The notes: generated from the sequence alone by a model not told the origin. DNA of 64,000 bases from Acidimicrobiales bacterium (GCA_041394245.1 JAWKIR010000002.1:1860001-1924000); one strand, 5' to 3'. Counted from the first letter of the stretch, positions 35,115 through 43,147 are shown. Made by a program: numbers and translations.

Positions 35115-36429
35115 TCGGGAGTTCCACGGGTCCGCGCAGCACTGCGTGTTCCTTCCAGACCACTGCGTCGCTGTCGACGTCGTAGTCGCCGAACCGATCC
35201 AGGAACACCCGGAGTCCGATCCGCATCTGCATCCGGGCCAGTGCCGCACCGATGCAGTGATGGATGCCGTGACCGAACGAGATCGGCCGGGGGTCCTCGC
35301 GGTCGAGTCGGAGCTCGTCGGCGTCGGGCCAACGCCGCCGGTCGCGGTTGGCGGCACCGAGCATCACCGCGATGCGCTTTCCGGCCTTGATGGTCTGACC
35401 GCCCACCTCGAGATCCTCCCGGGCAGCGCGGGGGTCGACCTGCAACGGCGCGTCCCAGCGCAGGAGCTCCTCGACCGCGTTGGGCCAGAGCTCCGGGTTG
35501 TCGCGGATCAGTGCCCGCTGCTCGGGGAACCGGGCCAGCGCCACCATGCTGTTGCCGAGTGAGCCGCTCGTCGTCTCGTGGCCGGCGAACATCAGGAACA
35601 TCGCCATCGCGATCGTCTCGAACCTCGTCAGCCGGTCGTCGTCGTTCTCCGCGGCGACGAGCGCCGAGATCAGATCGTCCTGTGGCGCCGAGCGACGGTC
35701 CTCGATGAGGTCGTCGAAGAACTGCACGCCCCGGTTGAGCATCGCGTCGACTTCCGCCGGATCGAAATCGGGGAACGGATCGAGATAGGTGATCAGCGCC
35801 TTCGACAACTCGACGGTGAACGGCCACCGCTGTTCGGGAATCCCGAGTAGCGCCGAGATGACATGGATCGGCAGGGGTGCGTTGTAGGCCGCGAAGAGGT
35901 CGGGTCGAGGGTCGTCCGCGACGCGGTCGAGGAGACCCTCGGCGATGCGCTCGACCTCGGGCTCGATGCGTGCCATCTGCCTCGGGGTGAACGCTCGGCT
36001 GACGAGGGCGCGGAGTCGGGTGTGGTCGGGCGGGTCGACGAAGAGGAGGAAGTGCCGGAAGAGTTCCTTCGAGTTCTCGCTCATCGCCGAATGGGGTTTG
36101 ACCGCCAGCACCACTTCGCGCTGTGTCGAGACCTCGACCGCGGGCGACGACAGCACGTCGCGCGCCTCGTCGTAGCCGGTGACGAACCACTGCTGGAACC
36201 AGGAGCTCCAGACGACCGGACCGTCGGCGACGATGGGCTCGTAGGCCAGGTAGGGGTTCGCGGCCATCCCGTCGGCGAAGATGTTGCCCCACCGGGTGCG
36301 CCCGAACACCGCTTCGGTCAGACGCGGTCGCTTGATGATCGAGCGCACCACGGGAAGCGAGTACCGGTCGCTGGCCCGGACCCGCACCGCCGCGGCACCG
36401 GATCCGTCGGGAACTTCGAGTGACGCCAT
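35095..36429 (-). CDS. Cytochrome P450
   Basis: 444 residues from ATG 36429; the frame continues upstream without P450 sequence. I-helix AMFLMFAGHETTSGSLGNSM (oxygen-binding AGHETT, about 262-270), ExxR in AVEELLRWDAPLQ, and the heme loop ISFGHGIHHCIGAALARMQM (Cys about 388). Length and soluble N-terminus fit bacterial class I P450s, which need a ferredoxin and reductase, neither seen nearby. Its 3' end overlaps the convergent F420-enzyme gene by 20 bases. Substrate unknown. Confidence 0.93.
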   Translation of the reverse strand: MASLEVPDGSGAAAVRVRASDRYSLPVVRSIIKRPRLTEAVFGRTRWGNIFADGMAANPYLAYEPIVADGPVVWSSWFQQWFVTGYDEARDVLSSPAVEVSTQREVVLAVKPHSAMSENSKELFRHFLLFVDPPDHTRLRALVSRAFTPRQMARIEPEVERIAEGLLDRVADDPRPDLFAAYNAPLPIHVISALLGIPEQRWPFTVELSKALITYLDPFPDFDPAEVDAMLNRGVQFFDDLIEDRRSAPQDDLISALVAAENDDDRLTRFETIAMAMFLMFAGHETTSGSLGNSMVALARFPEQRALIRDNPELWPNAVEELLRWDAPLQVDPRAAREDLEVGGQTIKAGKRIAVMLGAANRDRRRWPDADELRLDREDPRPISFGHGIHHCIGAALARMQMRIGLRVFLDRFGDYDVDSDAVVWKEHAVLRGPVELPIIRPSA

Positions 36430-36495
36430 GGCGTCGAGCGTTCCACAACGCCCGACCGACGCCCCAGTCGAGGCAGCACGCCGGAGCGCCCGGGA

Positions 36496-36501
36496 TAGGG
36501 T
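36496..36501 (+). promoter_or_regulatory. -10 box for the selenoprotein gene
   Basis: TAGGGT with seven bases to ATG 36509; fits leaderless transcription and supports that ATG as the real start, upstream of the in-frame TGA. Confidence 0.5.
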
Positions 36502-36508
36502 CGAGGTC

Positions 36509-37123
36509 ATGGATCTCGAGTTCTGGGTCGACCCCATTTGACCGTGGTGCTGGGTGACGGCCCGTTGGGTCGTCGACGAAGTTGCCCCGGCCCGTGACCT
36601 CCGCATCACGTGGCAGCCGATCAGTCTCAAGCTGAAGAACCAGCCCGAGGAGGATTCGCCGTTCTTCGAACCCGTCGACCGCACCTACCGGCTGCTGCGG
36701 GTCATGGAGTCGGTCCGGGCGACGGAAGGCGACGACGCCGCGTTCCGGCTCTACTGGGAATACGGCCGCCGCATCCACCACGACCAGGCGCTCGACTTCG
36801 AGGTCGCCGACGCGCTCGAGGCGGCCGGTCTGCCCACGACGCACGCCGCCGCATACGACTCCGATGCGTTCGACGCGGAGATCCGGACCCGCCATGACGC
36901 CGGCATCGCACTGGCCGGCGACGACATCGGCACACCGATCATCGCGTTCGCCGATCGCAACGGCGTGAAGCAGGCCTACTTCGGCCCCGTCATCACCCGG
37001 GTCCCCGACACCGAGGACTCCCTCGCGATGTGGGATGCCCTCGTTGCGATGATGAACATCGACGGGTTCTGGGAGCTCAAGCGCACCCGCACCGAGCGTC
37101 CGGAGTTCGGCGACCGACCCTGA
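36509..37123 (+). CDS. Probable selenoprotein: mycothiol-dependent reductase (Rv2466c/DsbA-like), Sec at residue 11
   Basis: 204 residues if TGA 36539-36541 is read as selenocysteine. ATG 36509 gives MDLEFWVDPI, then TGA, then PWCWVTARWVVDEVAP. Mycobacterial Rv2466c has FWFDPLCPWCW at the same place, so the UGA replaces the nucleophilic Cys of CPWC to give UPWC. The rest is intact and colinear: helical insert, RRIHHDQALDFEVADALEAAGLP, DDIGTPIIAF, and the ending FWELKRTRTERPEF, all as in Rv2466c. A hairpin with SECIS features follows the UGA. A reading from GTG 36554 alone would lack the active site. The alternative is a nonsense mutation. Confidence 0.75.
36556..36574 (+). promoter_or_regulatory. 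SECIS-like hairpin for UGA recoding
   Basis: Stem GACGGCCC (36556-36563) pairs with GGGTCGTC (36567-36574): eight pairs including one G-T, with a three-base loop GTT. The stem starts 14 bases after the TGA and the loop lies 22 bases after it. This is inside the 16-37 base window known for bacterial SECIS, and the first loop base is G as that model requires. Confidence 0.65.
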
Positions 37124-37138
37124 CCGCCGGGCCGCCCG

Positions 37139-38377
37139 TCAGAGGATCGAGTCGAGCACGGTCAACGCACGGGCGACGTCGTTCGCGGTGTTGTAGTGCA
37201 CCATCGACAGACGCACGACGCCGTCGTCGGGGTCGAGTCCGAGCGCGGTCACGAGCCGGTGGGCGTAGAAGTGGCCGTGCCCGCACGAGACCTCGGCCGC
37301 GATGAGCGCCCGATAGATCTCGGCCGAAGACCGCCGCTCGCTGGTGAACGCGATGGTCGGCGCACGAACCTTGCTGTCGGCGACCATCGACCCCACCACC
37401 CGCACCCCGTCGCGCGAGCCGAGCAACGCCAGCAACGGCTCCATCAGATCGGTCTCGTGCTCGGCGAAGAGCGCACTCACGGCGCGGATGCGCTCGACCG
37501 GCCCGGCGGCGTCGGAACCGGCGAAATGGTGGGCGTGGAGCGTGTCGTAGTAGTCGACGATGCCGGCCGTCGCACCGATGACGGCGTGGTCGGGGCCGGC
37601 GGGCGTCACCCGGGTGTCGAGATGCGTCTCGTTGAAGTAGTGCCCCTGATGCGCGAGTCGGGGTAGCAGCGATCGGCGCACGAACATCATGCCGACATGC
37701 GGACCGAAGGTCTTGTAGGCGCTGTAGACGTAGACATCGCAGTCGAGTGCCTCGACATCGACGCCTCCGTGGGGAGCGAACGACACCCCGTCGACGACGA
37801 TCACTCCGCCCACTGCGTGGACCCGCGCGGCCACCTCCGCCACCGGGTTGACGGTCGCCGCGACGTTCGACGCGTGGGTCATGGCGACCAGCCGCGTCCG
37901 TTCGGTGATGAGTCCGTCGAGATCCGCCGGGTCGAGCAGGCCGGTCACGGGATCGACCTTCCACTCGCGGACAGTGATGCCGGTGGCTCCGAGTCGGCGC
38001 CATACTCCCGAGTTCGCCTCGTGGTCCTGTTCGGTCACCACGATCTCGTCGCCATCGACCCACATCGGACGCATGGCCTGGGCCAGCACATAGGTGTTCT
38101 GGCTCGTCGACGGTCCGAAGTGGATCTCGTCGGGGGCCGCGTTGAAGGTGGCCGCCATCAGCGAGCGTGCGCGCTCCATCGCAGCCGTGGCCGCCTTCGA
38201 GGGGCCGAAGTCCCACGACGGCTGCACCTTCGCCGTCGTGAACAAGGTCGTCAGCTGCTCGACGACCGGTCCCGCCGCGTAGCTTCCCCCGGCGTTCTCG
38301 AGATGCGCCCAACGAGCGGTGTCGGAATCGGCGAACGCCGGGAACTGGGCACGGGCAAAGTCCACATCGAGCGGCAT
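37139..38377 (-). CDS. Class V aminotransferase / cysteine desulfurase-like PLP enzyme
   Basis: 412 residues. HLENAGGSYAAGPV near the N-terminus, FGPSTSQNTYVLAQAM, TEQDHEANSGVWRRL, VVDGVSFAPHGGVDVEALDCDVYVYSAYKTFGPHVGMMFVRR (PLP Lys about 215, Asp about 193) place it in the cysteine-desulfurase-like subgroup of fold I enzymes. The usual mobile loop Cys of SufS/IscS is not obvious; GHGHFYAHRL occupies the region near the C-terminus. It is convergent with the selenoprotein gene, 15 bases away. Cysteine desulfurase or selenocysteine lyase activity is possible but unproven. A leaderless TACCGT box precedes it. Confidence 0.85.
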   Translation of the reverse strand: MPLDVDFARAQFPAFADSDTARWAHLENAGGSYAAGPVVEQLTTLFTTAKVQPSWDFGPSKAATAAMERARSLMAATFNAAPDEIHFGPSTSQNTYVLAQAMRPMWVDGDEIVVTEQDHEANSGVWRRLGATGITVREWKVDPVTGLLDPADLDGLITERTRLVAMTHASNVAATVNPVAEVAARVHAVGGVIVVDGVSFAPHGGVDVEALDCDVYVYSAYKTFGPHVGMMFVRRSLLPRLAHQGHYFNETHLDTRVTPAGPDHAVIGATAGIVDYYDTLHAHHFAGSDAAGPVERIRAVSALFAEHETDLMEPLLALLGSRDGVRVVGSMVADSKVRAPTIAFTSERRSSAEIYRALIAAEVSCGHGHFYAHRLVTALGLDPDDGVVRLSMVHYNTANDVARALTVLDSIL

Positions 38378-38384
38378 CGCCCTG

Positions 38385-38390
38385 ACGGTA
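38385..38390 (-). promoter_or_regulatory. -10 box for leaderless PLP-enzyme gene
   Basis: TACCGT on the minus strand with seven bases to the ATG at 38377. Confidence 0.45.
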
Positions 38391-38449
38391 TCGGCTGGGT
38401 CAGCCCGGATGCAGGTCGGAAGAGCCGCCGCACGCGGCCGGCATCGTGA

Positions 38450-38806
38450 TCAGGAGCCGAGGTGATCGGCGGCGCATCCGTCGAAGATCGCCCGGACGTT
38501 CGCGGGGATGGCGGTCGGCTCGTTGCCGAGGTCGCGGTTGACGGCGAGGAAGCCCTCGAAGTCGTCGTCGTACTCCTCGCGCAGCCCGGCGTAGGAGCAC
38601 TCGCAGTAGGCGGCGAGACCGATCGAGTCGGTGTTGCCCTCGCCGGCCTCGGTGCACGCCCGCAGGAAGTTCTCCTCGATCTTGCCCGTCTCGTCGGCCG
38701 AGGCCCATGTGTCGGGGTCGCTGCTGGAGCTACAGCCGGTGACGACGAGCGCCAGGGCGATCAGACCCGCGACGGCGGCGGAACGGAGATTCTTTCGAGG
38801 TGCCAT
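38450..38806 (-). CDS. Small lipoprotein
   Basis: 118 residues. MAPRKNLRSAAVAGLIALALVVTGCSSSS has a clear lipobox (VTGC, Cys 25). The mature part FLRACTEAGEGNTDSIGLAAYCECSYAGLREEYDDDFEGFLAVNRDL has three Cys in a helical pattern and ends FDGCAADHLGS. It resembles short Cys-containing actinobacterial lipoproteins of unknown function. A TATCCT box lies nine bases before the ATG. Confidence 0.8.
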   Translation of the reverse strand: MAPRKNLRSAAVAGLIALALVVTGCSSSSDPDTWASADETGKIEENFLRACTEAGEGNTDSIGLAAYCECSYAGLREEYDDDFEGFLAVNRDLGNEPTAIPANVRAIFDGCAADHLGS

Positions 38807-38815
38807 GCGAGGCCG

Positions 38816-38821
38816 AGGATA
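38816..38821 (-). promoter_or_regulatory. -10 box for the small lipoprotein
   Basis: TATCCT on the minus strand, nine bases before the ATG at 38806. Confidence 0.35.
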
Positions 38822-38832
38822 TCGGCCCGCGA

Positions 38833-39084
38833 TCAGGCAGCGGTGCCGAACAGCGTCGCGAGACGCCGATCGCCGGTCGCCCGGTAGACCGCCAGGTCGA
38901 AGACGTCGCCTCGGGGGGCATCGACCATCGGGCCGCTGACGGGCTTCAGCTGCAGGGCGGACAACAACGCCCGCGCGCCCGTCGGGTCGTAGCCGATCCG
39001 AATCTCGTCACCCGCGCCGGCCAACAGTGCTGCCTCGTCGGTGAGGTCGAGGATGTCGTGCGATGCCGTGGGAGTGCCGTGCAT
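38833..39084 (-). CDS. Small hypothetical protein
   Basis: 83 residues from ATG 39084 (GTG 39093 possible). HDILDLTDEAALLAGAGDEIRIGYDPTGARALLSALQLKPVSGPMVDAPRGDVFDLAVYRATGDRRLATLFG has normal protein composition and a plausible small alpha/beta fold. No family recognised. About 130 bases upstream (39085-39218) appear non-coding. Confidence 0.5.
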   Translation of the reverse strand: MHGTPTASHDILDLTDEAALLAGAGDEIRIGYDPTGARALLSALQLKPVSGPMVDAPRGDVFDLAVYRATGDRRLATLFGTAA

Positions 39085-39218
39085 GGAGATCACTGTGGCC
39101 GCGCCGACCACGCCGGCCAAGGGCCGATCGGCCCATCGGGCTCGATTGGGTTCGCAGGGCCCAGACGATCGGCCGCAAAACCGGGCCGCGATACCCGCTC
39201 CTCCCGGCCGCGCCTGGG

Positions 39219-39905
39219 TCAACCGGCCCCCAACTCCCGGGCCCGGACGAAGATCGAGTCGAGCATCTCCTCGGTGAGGCGGCCCGTGAAGGTGTTCTGT
39301 TGGCTGACGTGATAGCTGCAGAGCAGGGTTCGTCCGTCGTCGAGTTCGACCTCGACCCCGTGGCCGAATGCCGGCCTCGGGCGCACGCCCAATTCCTGAC
39401 AGGCAACCTGGTAGCCGAACCCGCCGAGCACGACGATCACCTTCACACGGGTGAGCGCATCGAGCTCACGGGCGAAGAACGGCCGGCAGGTGTCGCGCTC
39501 CGCGGTGGTCGGCTTGTTGGCCGGAGGAGCGCACTTGACCGGCGACGTGATCCACGCGCCGTCCAGCGAGAGGCCGTCGTCGAGGGCGACCGACTCGGGC
39601 TGCGAGGCATAGCCGGCGCGGAAGAGGGCGCGATAGAGCCAGTCGCCCGACCGGTCGCCCGTGAACATCCGGCCGGTCCGATTCGCGCCATGGGCTGCCG
39701 GCGCCAGACCGACGACGAGCAGGTGGGCATCTGGGTCACCGAAGCCCGGCACGGCTTTCGCCCAATAGGTCTGGTCTCGATAGGACGCCCGCTTCTCGTG
39801 CCCGATCTGCTCGCGCCATTCGACCAACCGGGGGCACGCCCGACACGCCACGACGTCGTTCTCGAGTCGAGCCAGCAGATGGCGGGGCTGATCAGGGTTT
39901 CCCAC
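39219..39905 (-). CDS. Uracil-DNA glycosylase, type 5 (UdgB-like)
   Basis: 228 residues from GTG 39905; the longer frame upstream is low-complexity shadow. Cys pairs ACRACPRLVEWRE (about 19-22), then PVKCAPPANKP and FGYQVACQELG supply four ligands of an [4Fe-4S] cluster. The family motif GLAPAAHGANRTGRMFTGDRSGDWL (about 70-94) has Ala where type 4 enzymes have Glu, fitting type 5. CSYHVSQQNTFTG is the C-terminal motif. It removes uracil and hypoxanthine from DNA in base excision repair. Divergent from the next gene with 26 bases between starts. Confidence 0.9.
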   Translation of the reverse strand: MGNPDQPRHLLARLENDVVACRACPRLVEWREQIGHEKRASYRDQTYWAKAVPGFGDPDAHLLVVGLAPAAHGANRTGRMFTGDRSGDWLYRALFRAGYASQPESVALDDGLSLDGAWITSPVKCAPPANKPTTAERDTCRPFFARELDALTRVKVIVVLGGFGYQVACQELGVRPRPAFGHGVEVELDDGRTLLCSYHVSQQNTFTGRLTEEMLDSIFVRARELGAG

Positions 39906-39916
39906 GGCGTGCAGGG

Positions 39917-39922
39917 TACGTT
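39917..39922 (+). promoter_or_regulatory. -10 box for the phosphatase operon
   Basis: TACGTT, nine bases before ATG 39932; near-leaderless. Confidence 0.4.
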
Positions 39923-39931
39923 GGCGAGACG

Positions 39932-40579
39932 ATGGCCCGACGAACCGAACCGCCGAAACCGACCCTCGTCCTGCTGGTCCGCCACGGCCAGACGCCGACC
40001 ACCGGCGCCTCGCTGCCGGGTCGAGCGCCGAACCTCCACCTGGCCGACACGGGCATCGCTCAGGCCGAGGCGGCGGCGGCCCGCATCGGCGCGCTCGGTT
40101 CGGTCGCCGCGGTCTACGCCTCACCGATGGAACGCACCCGTGAAACCGCGGCACCGATCGCCCGGGCCCGCAAGCTCCGCGTCCGCCAGGCCAAAGGCCT
40201 GATCGAGTGTGACTTCGGCGAGTGGACGGGCAAGAAGCTGGCCGCGTTGCGAAAGCTCCCCGAATGGCGCACGGTCCAGCGCTACCCCAGTGGCTTCCGC
40301 TTTCCGGGCGGCGAATCCTTCGCCGAGATGCAGAGCCGCGCCGTCGATGCCGTCCACGACCTCGTGGCCGCCCACCCCGGCGAGACCATCGTGGCCGTGT
40401 CGCACGCCGATGTCATCAAGGCCGTCGTCGCGGCAGCCACCGGCACCCATCTCGACCTCTTCCAGCGGATCGTGGTGTCGCCCTGTTCGATCACCGCGAT
40501 CCTCTACACGACCGAAGGCCCCGTCGTGCTGACCGTCAACTCGACGGGCGACGACCTGACCGGGCTGGCGCCGTCATGA
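39932..40579 (+). CDS. Histidine phosphatase superfamily (MSMEG_4193-type)
   Basis: 215 residues. The RHG motif LVLLVRHGQTPTTGASLPGRAPNLHLADTG (about 12-41), ASPMERTRETAAPIA, IECDFGEWTGKKL (acidic catalytic residue) and VSHADVIKAVVAAATG (second His) define a phosphoglycerate-mutase-like phosphatase. The MSMEG_4193 family heads a conserved actinobacterial operon with DUF3090 and SCO1664-type genes, exactly as here, usually close to the mycothiol ligase gene mshC. The substrate is unknown. Confidence 0.92.
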   Translation: MARRTEPPKPTLVLLVRHGQTPTTGASLPGRAPNLHLADTGIAQAEAAAARIGALGSVAAVYASPMERTRETAAPIARARKLRVRQAKGLIECDFGEWTGKKLAALRKLPEWRTVQRYPSGFRFPGGESFAEMQSRAVDAVHDLVAAHPGETIVAVSHADVIKAVVAAATGTHLDLFQRIVVSPCSITAILYTTEGPVVLTVNSTGDDLTGLAPS

Positions 40580-41070
40580 GCGAGTCGTTCGACTTCCGAG
40601 AGCTCGACTTCCTCACCGTCGGCACCCTGGGCCCGAAGGGGCAGCGCGAGTTCTATCTGCAGGCCCGGGCCGACGGGCAGCTGGTGTCGTTCAAGGTCGA
40701 GAAGCAACAGGTCGCGGCGTTGGCCGACTATCTCGACCAGGTCCTCGACGATCTGCCCGACGCGGAGTTCGGCCCGGCCCCCGACGACCTCGGCCTTCGC
40801 GAGCCGGTCGTGTCGGCGTTCACGGTCGGTTCGCTCGGGATCGCCTACGCCCACGACATCGATCGCCTGATCGTGATGGCCGAGGCGGCACCCGAGACCG
40901 ACGACGACGACGAGGACCTCGCCCAGGCCCGGTTCTCGCTGTCCCGGGCCCAGGTGTTCGGGCTGATCGAACGGGCCCGCGATCTGGTCGCTGCCGGCCG
41001 GCCGCCGTGCCCCTACTGCGGCCGGCCGCTCGAACCCCGCAATCGCGCCTGGTGTCCGTGTCTGAACTGA
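40576..41070 (+). CDS. DUF3090 family protein
   Basis: 164 residues, ATG 40576 overlapping the previous stop. FDFRELDFLTVGTLGPKGQREFYLQARADGQLVSFKVEKQQVAAL is characteristic. An acidic run (ETDDDDEDL) precedes LSRAQVFGLIERARDLVAAGRPPCPYCGRPL. The C-terminal CPYCGRPLEPRNRAWCPCLN forms a probable zinc ribbon. Function unknown. It is always found between the phosphatase and the kinase-like gene in actinobacteria. Confidence 0.93.
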   Translation: MSESFDFRELDFLTVGTLGPKGQREFYLQARADGQLVSFKVEKQQVAALADYLDQVLDDLPDAEFGPAPDDLGLREPVVSAFTVGSLGIAYAHDIDRLIVMAEAAPETDDDDEDLAQARFSLSRAQVFGLIERARDLVAAGRPPCPYCGRPLEPRNRAWCPCLN

Positions 41071-41813
41071 GCGCCGAGAGCCCCTTTCGAGATCGCGATC
41101 CGATTCCGACCGCGGTGGCGCTCGAACTCCTCCGGCGGGGAACACTCGAGACGGTGGGGCGGATGCCCTACTCGTCCAACGCGACGTTCCTGATGGACAT
41201 CGAGCTCGACGGGTTGCAGGCCCAGGCGATCTACAAACCCCACCGCGGGGAACGGCCGCTGTGGGATTTCCCGTCGGGCCTGTACCAGCGAGAGGTCGCG
41301 GCGTTCCTGGTCGCCGACGACCTCGGCTGGGACCTGGTACCGCCGACCGTGGTGCGCCACGACGCCCCTCACGGGGTGGGCTCGGTCCAGCTCTTCATGC
41401 CCTGCGCCTTCGAGGAGCACTACTTCACGATCCACGAGCGCAGCGACGAGCACGACGACGCCTTCCGGCGCATCTGTGCGCTCGACATCGTGATCAACAA
41501 CACCGACCGCAAGTCGGGCCATTGTCTGCTCGGCACCGACGGTCGGATCTGGGCGATCGATCACGGGATCGCATTCCATCAGCAGTTCAAGTTGCGCACC
41601 GTGCTGTGGGACTTCGCCGACGAACCGCTCCCCGACGACATCTCGGAGTCGTTGTGGCGCTTCCTCGATCGAGGACTTTGCGACGACATCGCCGAACTCC
41701 TGGACCCGTTCGAACGTGATGCGACACTCGCTCGCACCGCCGCGTTGGCGACGGCGGGCCGATTTCCCATCGATGAGTCGGGCGGCCACCGCTGGCCGTG
41801 GCCACTGGTCTGA
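41052..41813 (+). CDS. SCO1664 family PI3/PI4-kinase-like protein
   Basis: 253 residues; GTG 41052 or 41058, both overlapping the DUF3090 stop. ALELLRRGTLETVGRMPYSSNATFLMDIELDG, AIYKPHRGERPLWDFPSGLYQREVAAFLV (nucleotide-binding Lys), and ICALDIVINNTDRKSGHCLLGTDGRIWAIDHGIAFH (catalytic loop D-x-x-x-N-x-D-R and metal site IDHG) match the lipid-kinase-like fold of this family. Biochemical role is unknown. Last gene of the operon before a strong plus-strand terminator. Confidence 0.92.
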   Translation: MSVSELSAESPFRDRDPIPTAVALELLRRGTLETVGRMPYSSNATFLMDIELDGLQAQAIYKPHRGERPLWDFPSGLYQREVAAFLVADDLGWDLVPPTVVRHDAPHGVGSVQLFMPCAFEEHYFTIHERSDEHDDAFRRICALDIVINNTDRKSGHCLLGTDGRIWAIDHGIAFHQQFKLRTVLWDFADEPLPDDISESLWRFLDRGLCDDIAELLDPFERDATLARTAALATAGRFPIDESGGHRWPWPLV

Positions 41814-42017
41814 GCCGCACGGCTCGTTCACTGTTCGTTCACCTCCCCGAAACCGCGAAGGGTGAGAATCGACATGTTTCGACCGCCCAAAGTGTTCAAC
41901 AGGTGGGGATGAACCTGTGGACAACTCCCACCCGCGCCAACAATCCGGCCCGATCGCGAAGAAATTCGAGAAAATGTGCGAAATCGGCCCCGTTTCCCGG
42001 CACGGAAAAAATATCTG
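41814..42017. other. Intergenic stretch with no gene
   Basis: The gap from 41814 to 42167 (354 bases) holds no convincing reading frame. This first part is less GC-rich than its flanks and contains a single DnaA-box-like TTGTCCACA (minus strand near 41929-41937), a CAGGT/ACCTG short inverted repeat, and two GTTCAC repeats near its left end. The rest holds the promoter/hairpin and terminator listed separately. Confidence 0.6.
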
Positions 42018-42080
42018 TGCTATGGTGGTCTTTAACACATCGCCTCACCGGACAACCCGGTCGAGGCGATTTCTCGTTTT
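42018..42080 (+). ncRNA. Candidate very short RNA: extended -10 promoter directly before an intrinsic terminator
   Basis: TGCTATGGT (42018-42026) is an extended -10 element. Transcription from about 42033 would run only into the hairpin at 42039-42070 and its T run. No plus-strand gene follows for nearly 2 kb, so the product would be an RNA of about 50 nt, or the promoter is not real and the hairpin simply ends the upstream operon. Confidence 0.3.
42039..42080 (+). terminator. Intrinsic terminator after the phosphatase-DUF3090-SCO1664 operon
   Basis: ATCGCCTC-ACCGG pairs with CCGGT-(C)-GAGGCGAT: 13 pairs, one bulged C, five-base loop ACAAC, followed by TTCTCGTTTT. A strong Rho-independent terminator on the plus strand. 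Confidence 0.85.
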
Positions 42081-42116
42081 GCCCCACGCGTCCTGCCCCC
42101 TGCGACGAAAATGCGA

Positions 42117-42144
42117 ACGGCCCCGGGGCGAACCCCGGGGCCGT
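42117..42144 (-). terminator. Intrinsic terminator after etfBA
   Basis: A perfect 12-pair stem ACGGCCCCGGGG / CCCCGGGGCCGT around a four-base loop that reads TTCG on the minus strand, giving a stable UUCG tetraloop, followed on that strand by TCGCATTTTCG. It begins 24 bases after the etfA stop. Confidence 0.88.
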
Positions 42145-42167
42145 GCACCAACGATGTCGTGGTCGAG

Positions 42168-43136
42168 TCAGCTCTTGAGCGCCTCGATCAGCTTCGGCAG
42201 CACCTTGTGGACGTCGCCGACGATCCCGAGATCGGCGACGGCGAAGATCGGCGCCTCCGGATCCTTGTTGATCGCGATGATGTTCTTGGAGCCCTTCATG
42301 CCGACCAGGTGCTGCGTCGCTCCGGAGATACCGGCGGCGATGTAGACAGTGGGCTTGACGACCTTGCCGGTCTGCCCAACCTGGTACGAATACGGCACCC
42401 AGCCGGCGTCGACGATGGCACGGCTCGCACCGGCGGCTCCGCCGACGGCCTTGGCCAACTGCTCGATCATGGCGTAGGCGTCCTTCTCACCGAGACCGCG
42501 ACCGCCGGAGACCACGATGGCCGCCTCGTCGAGCTTCGGGCCGTCGGACTCCTCGACGAAGCGATCGGTCACCGTGGCGCCACCCGTGGCACCGAGGTCG
42601 GGCACGTCGAGATCCTCGACATCGGCCTCGGCCCCACCGACGGACTCTGCCGCGAACGACTTCGGTCGTACGAGGAAGATGCCGGGCTTGCCCGAGGTGT
42701 TCTTGGTCTTCACGTCGACCGTGCCGCCGAAGATCGGCTCGTTGCCCAGCAGATCGTCGCCGTCGAGTTCGAGGCCGACGATGTTGGTGATCACCGGTGC
42801 ATCGAGCTTCACCGACAGGCGAGCCGCCACGTCGCGGCCATCCTGGGAGGTGCCGAGCATGAAGGCATCGGGCGCGGTCACGTCGCCGCTCGCGATCGCA
42901 GCCGCAACGGCGGAGGCCACGGCCACGCCCTGCATTGCCCCGTCGAGATCGCCGGTCGCGTAGACCGTCTCGGCGCCGTGGTCGCCGAGCTCTTCGGCGT
43001 GGTCGTCGCCGTCACCCGCCATGAACACCTCGACGGTGTCGGCGAGCTCTCGGGCCTTGGCCAGCATTTCGAGGGTGATGGTGGCGACGGCATCGCCGTT
43101 GGCTTCACCGAACACCCAGATCTTGTCGAGTCCCAT
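42168..43136 (-). CDS. etfA: Electron transfer flavoprotein alpha subunit
   Basis: 322 residues. N-terminal domain MGLDKIWVFGEANGDAVATITLEMLAKAREL. C-terminal FAD domain EAAIVVSGGRGLGEKDAYAMIEQLAKAVGGAAGASRAIVDAGWVPYSYQVGQTGKVVKPTVYIAAGISGA-type signature (SGGRG, QVGQTGK, GISGATQHLVGM, AINKDPEAPIFAVADLGIVGD). With EtfB it carries electrons from acyl-CoA and other dehydrogenases to the quinone pool. EtfB lies eleven bases upstream. Confidence 0.97.
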   Translation of the reverse strand: MGLDKIWVFGEANGDAVATITLEMLAKARELADTVEVFMAGDGDDHAEELGDHGAETVYATGDLDGAMQGVAVASAVAAAIASGDVTAPDAFMLGTSQDGRDVAARLSVKLDAPVITNIVGLELDGDDLLGNEPIFGGTVDVKTKNTSGKPGIFLVRPKSFAAESVGGAEADVEDLDVPDLGATGGATVTDRFVEESDGPKLDEAAIVVSGGRGLGEKDAYAMIEQLAKAVGGAAGASRAIVDAGWVPYSYQVGQTGKVVKPTVYIAAGISGATQHLVGMKGSKNIIAINKDPEAPIFAVADLGIVGDVHKVLPKLIEALKS

Positions 43137-43147
43137 GTCAGCCTTCC

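Noticed and set aside
36554..37123. A DsbA-like gene starting at GTG 36554
   Set aside because: It would lack the CxxC-type active site and first strand; the upstream ATG with UGA recoding explains the sequence better.
38800..39312. A 170-residue plus-strand reading frame
   Set aside because: Its composition is that of a shadow frame; the minus strand carries a better small protein and the start of the glycosylase region.
41814..42035. DnaA-box-like TTGTCCACA in a relatively AT-rich gap, as a replication origin
   Set aside because: Only one box is present and no dnaA, dnaN or other origin genes are nearby.
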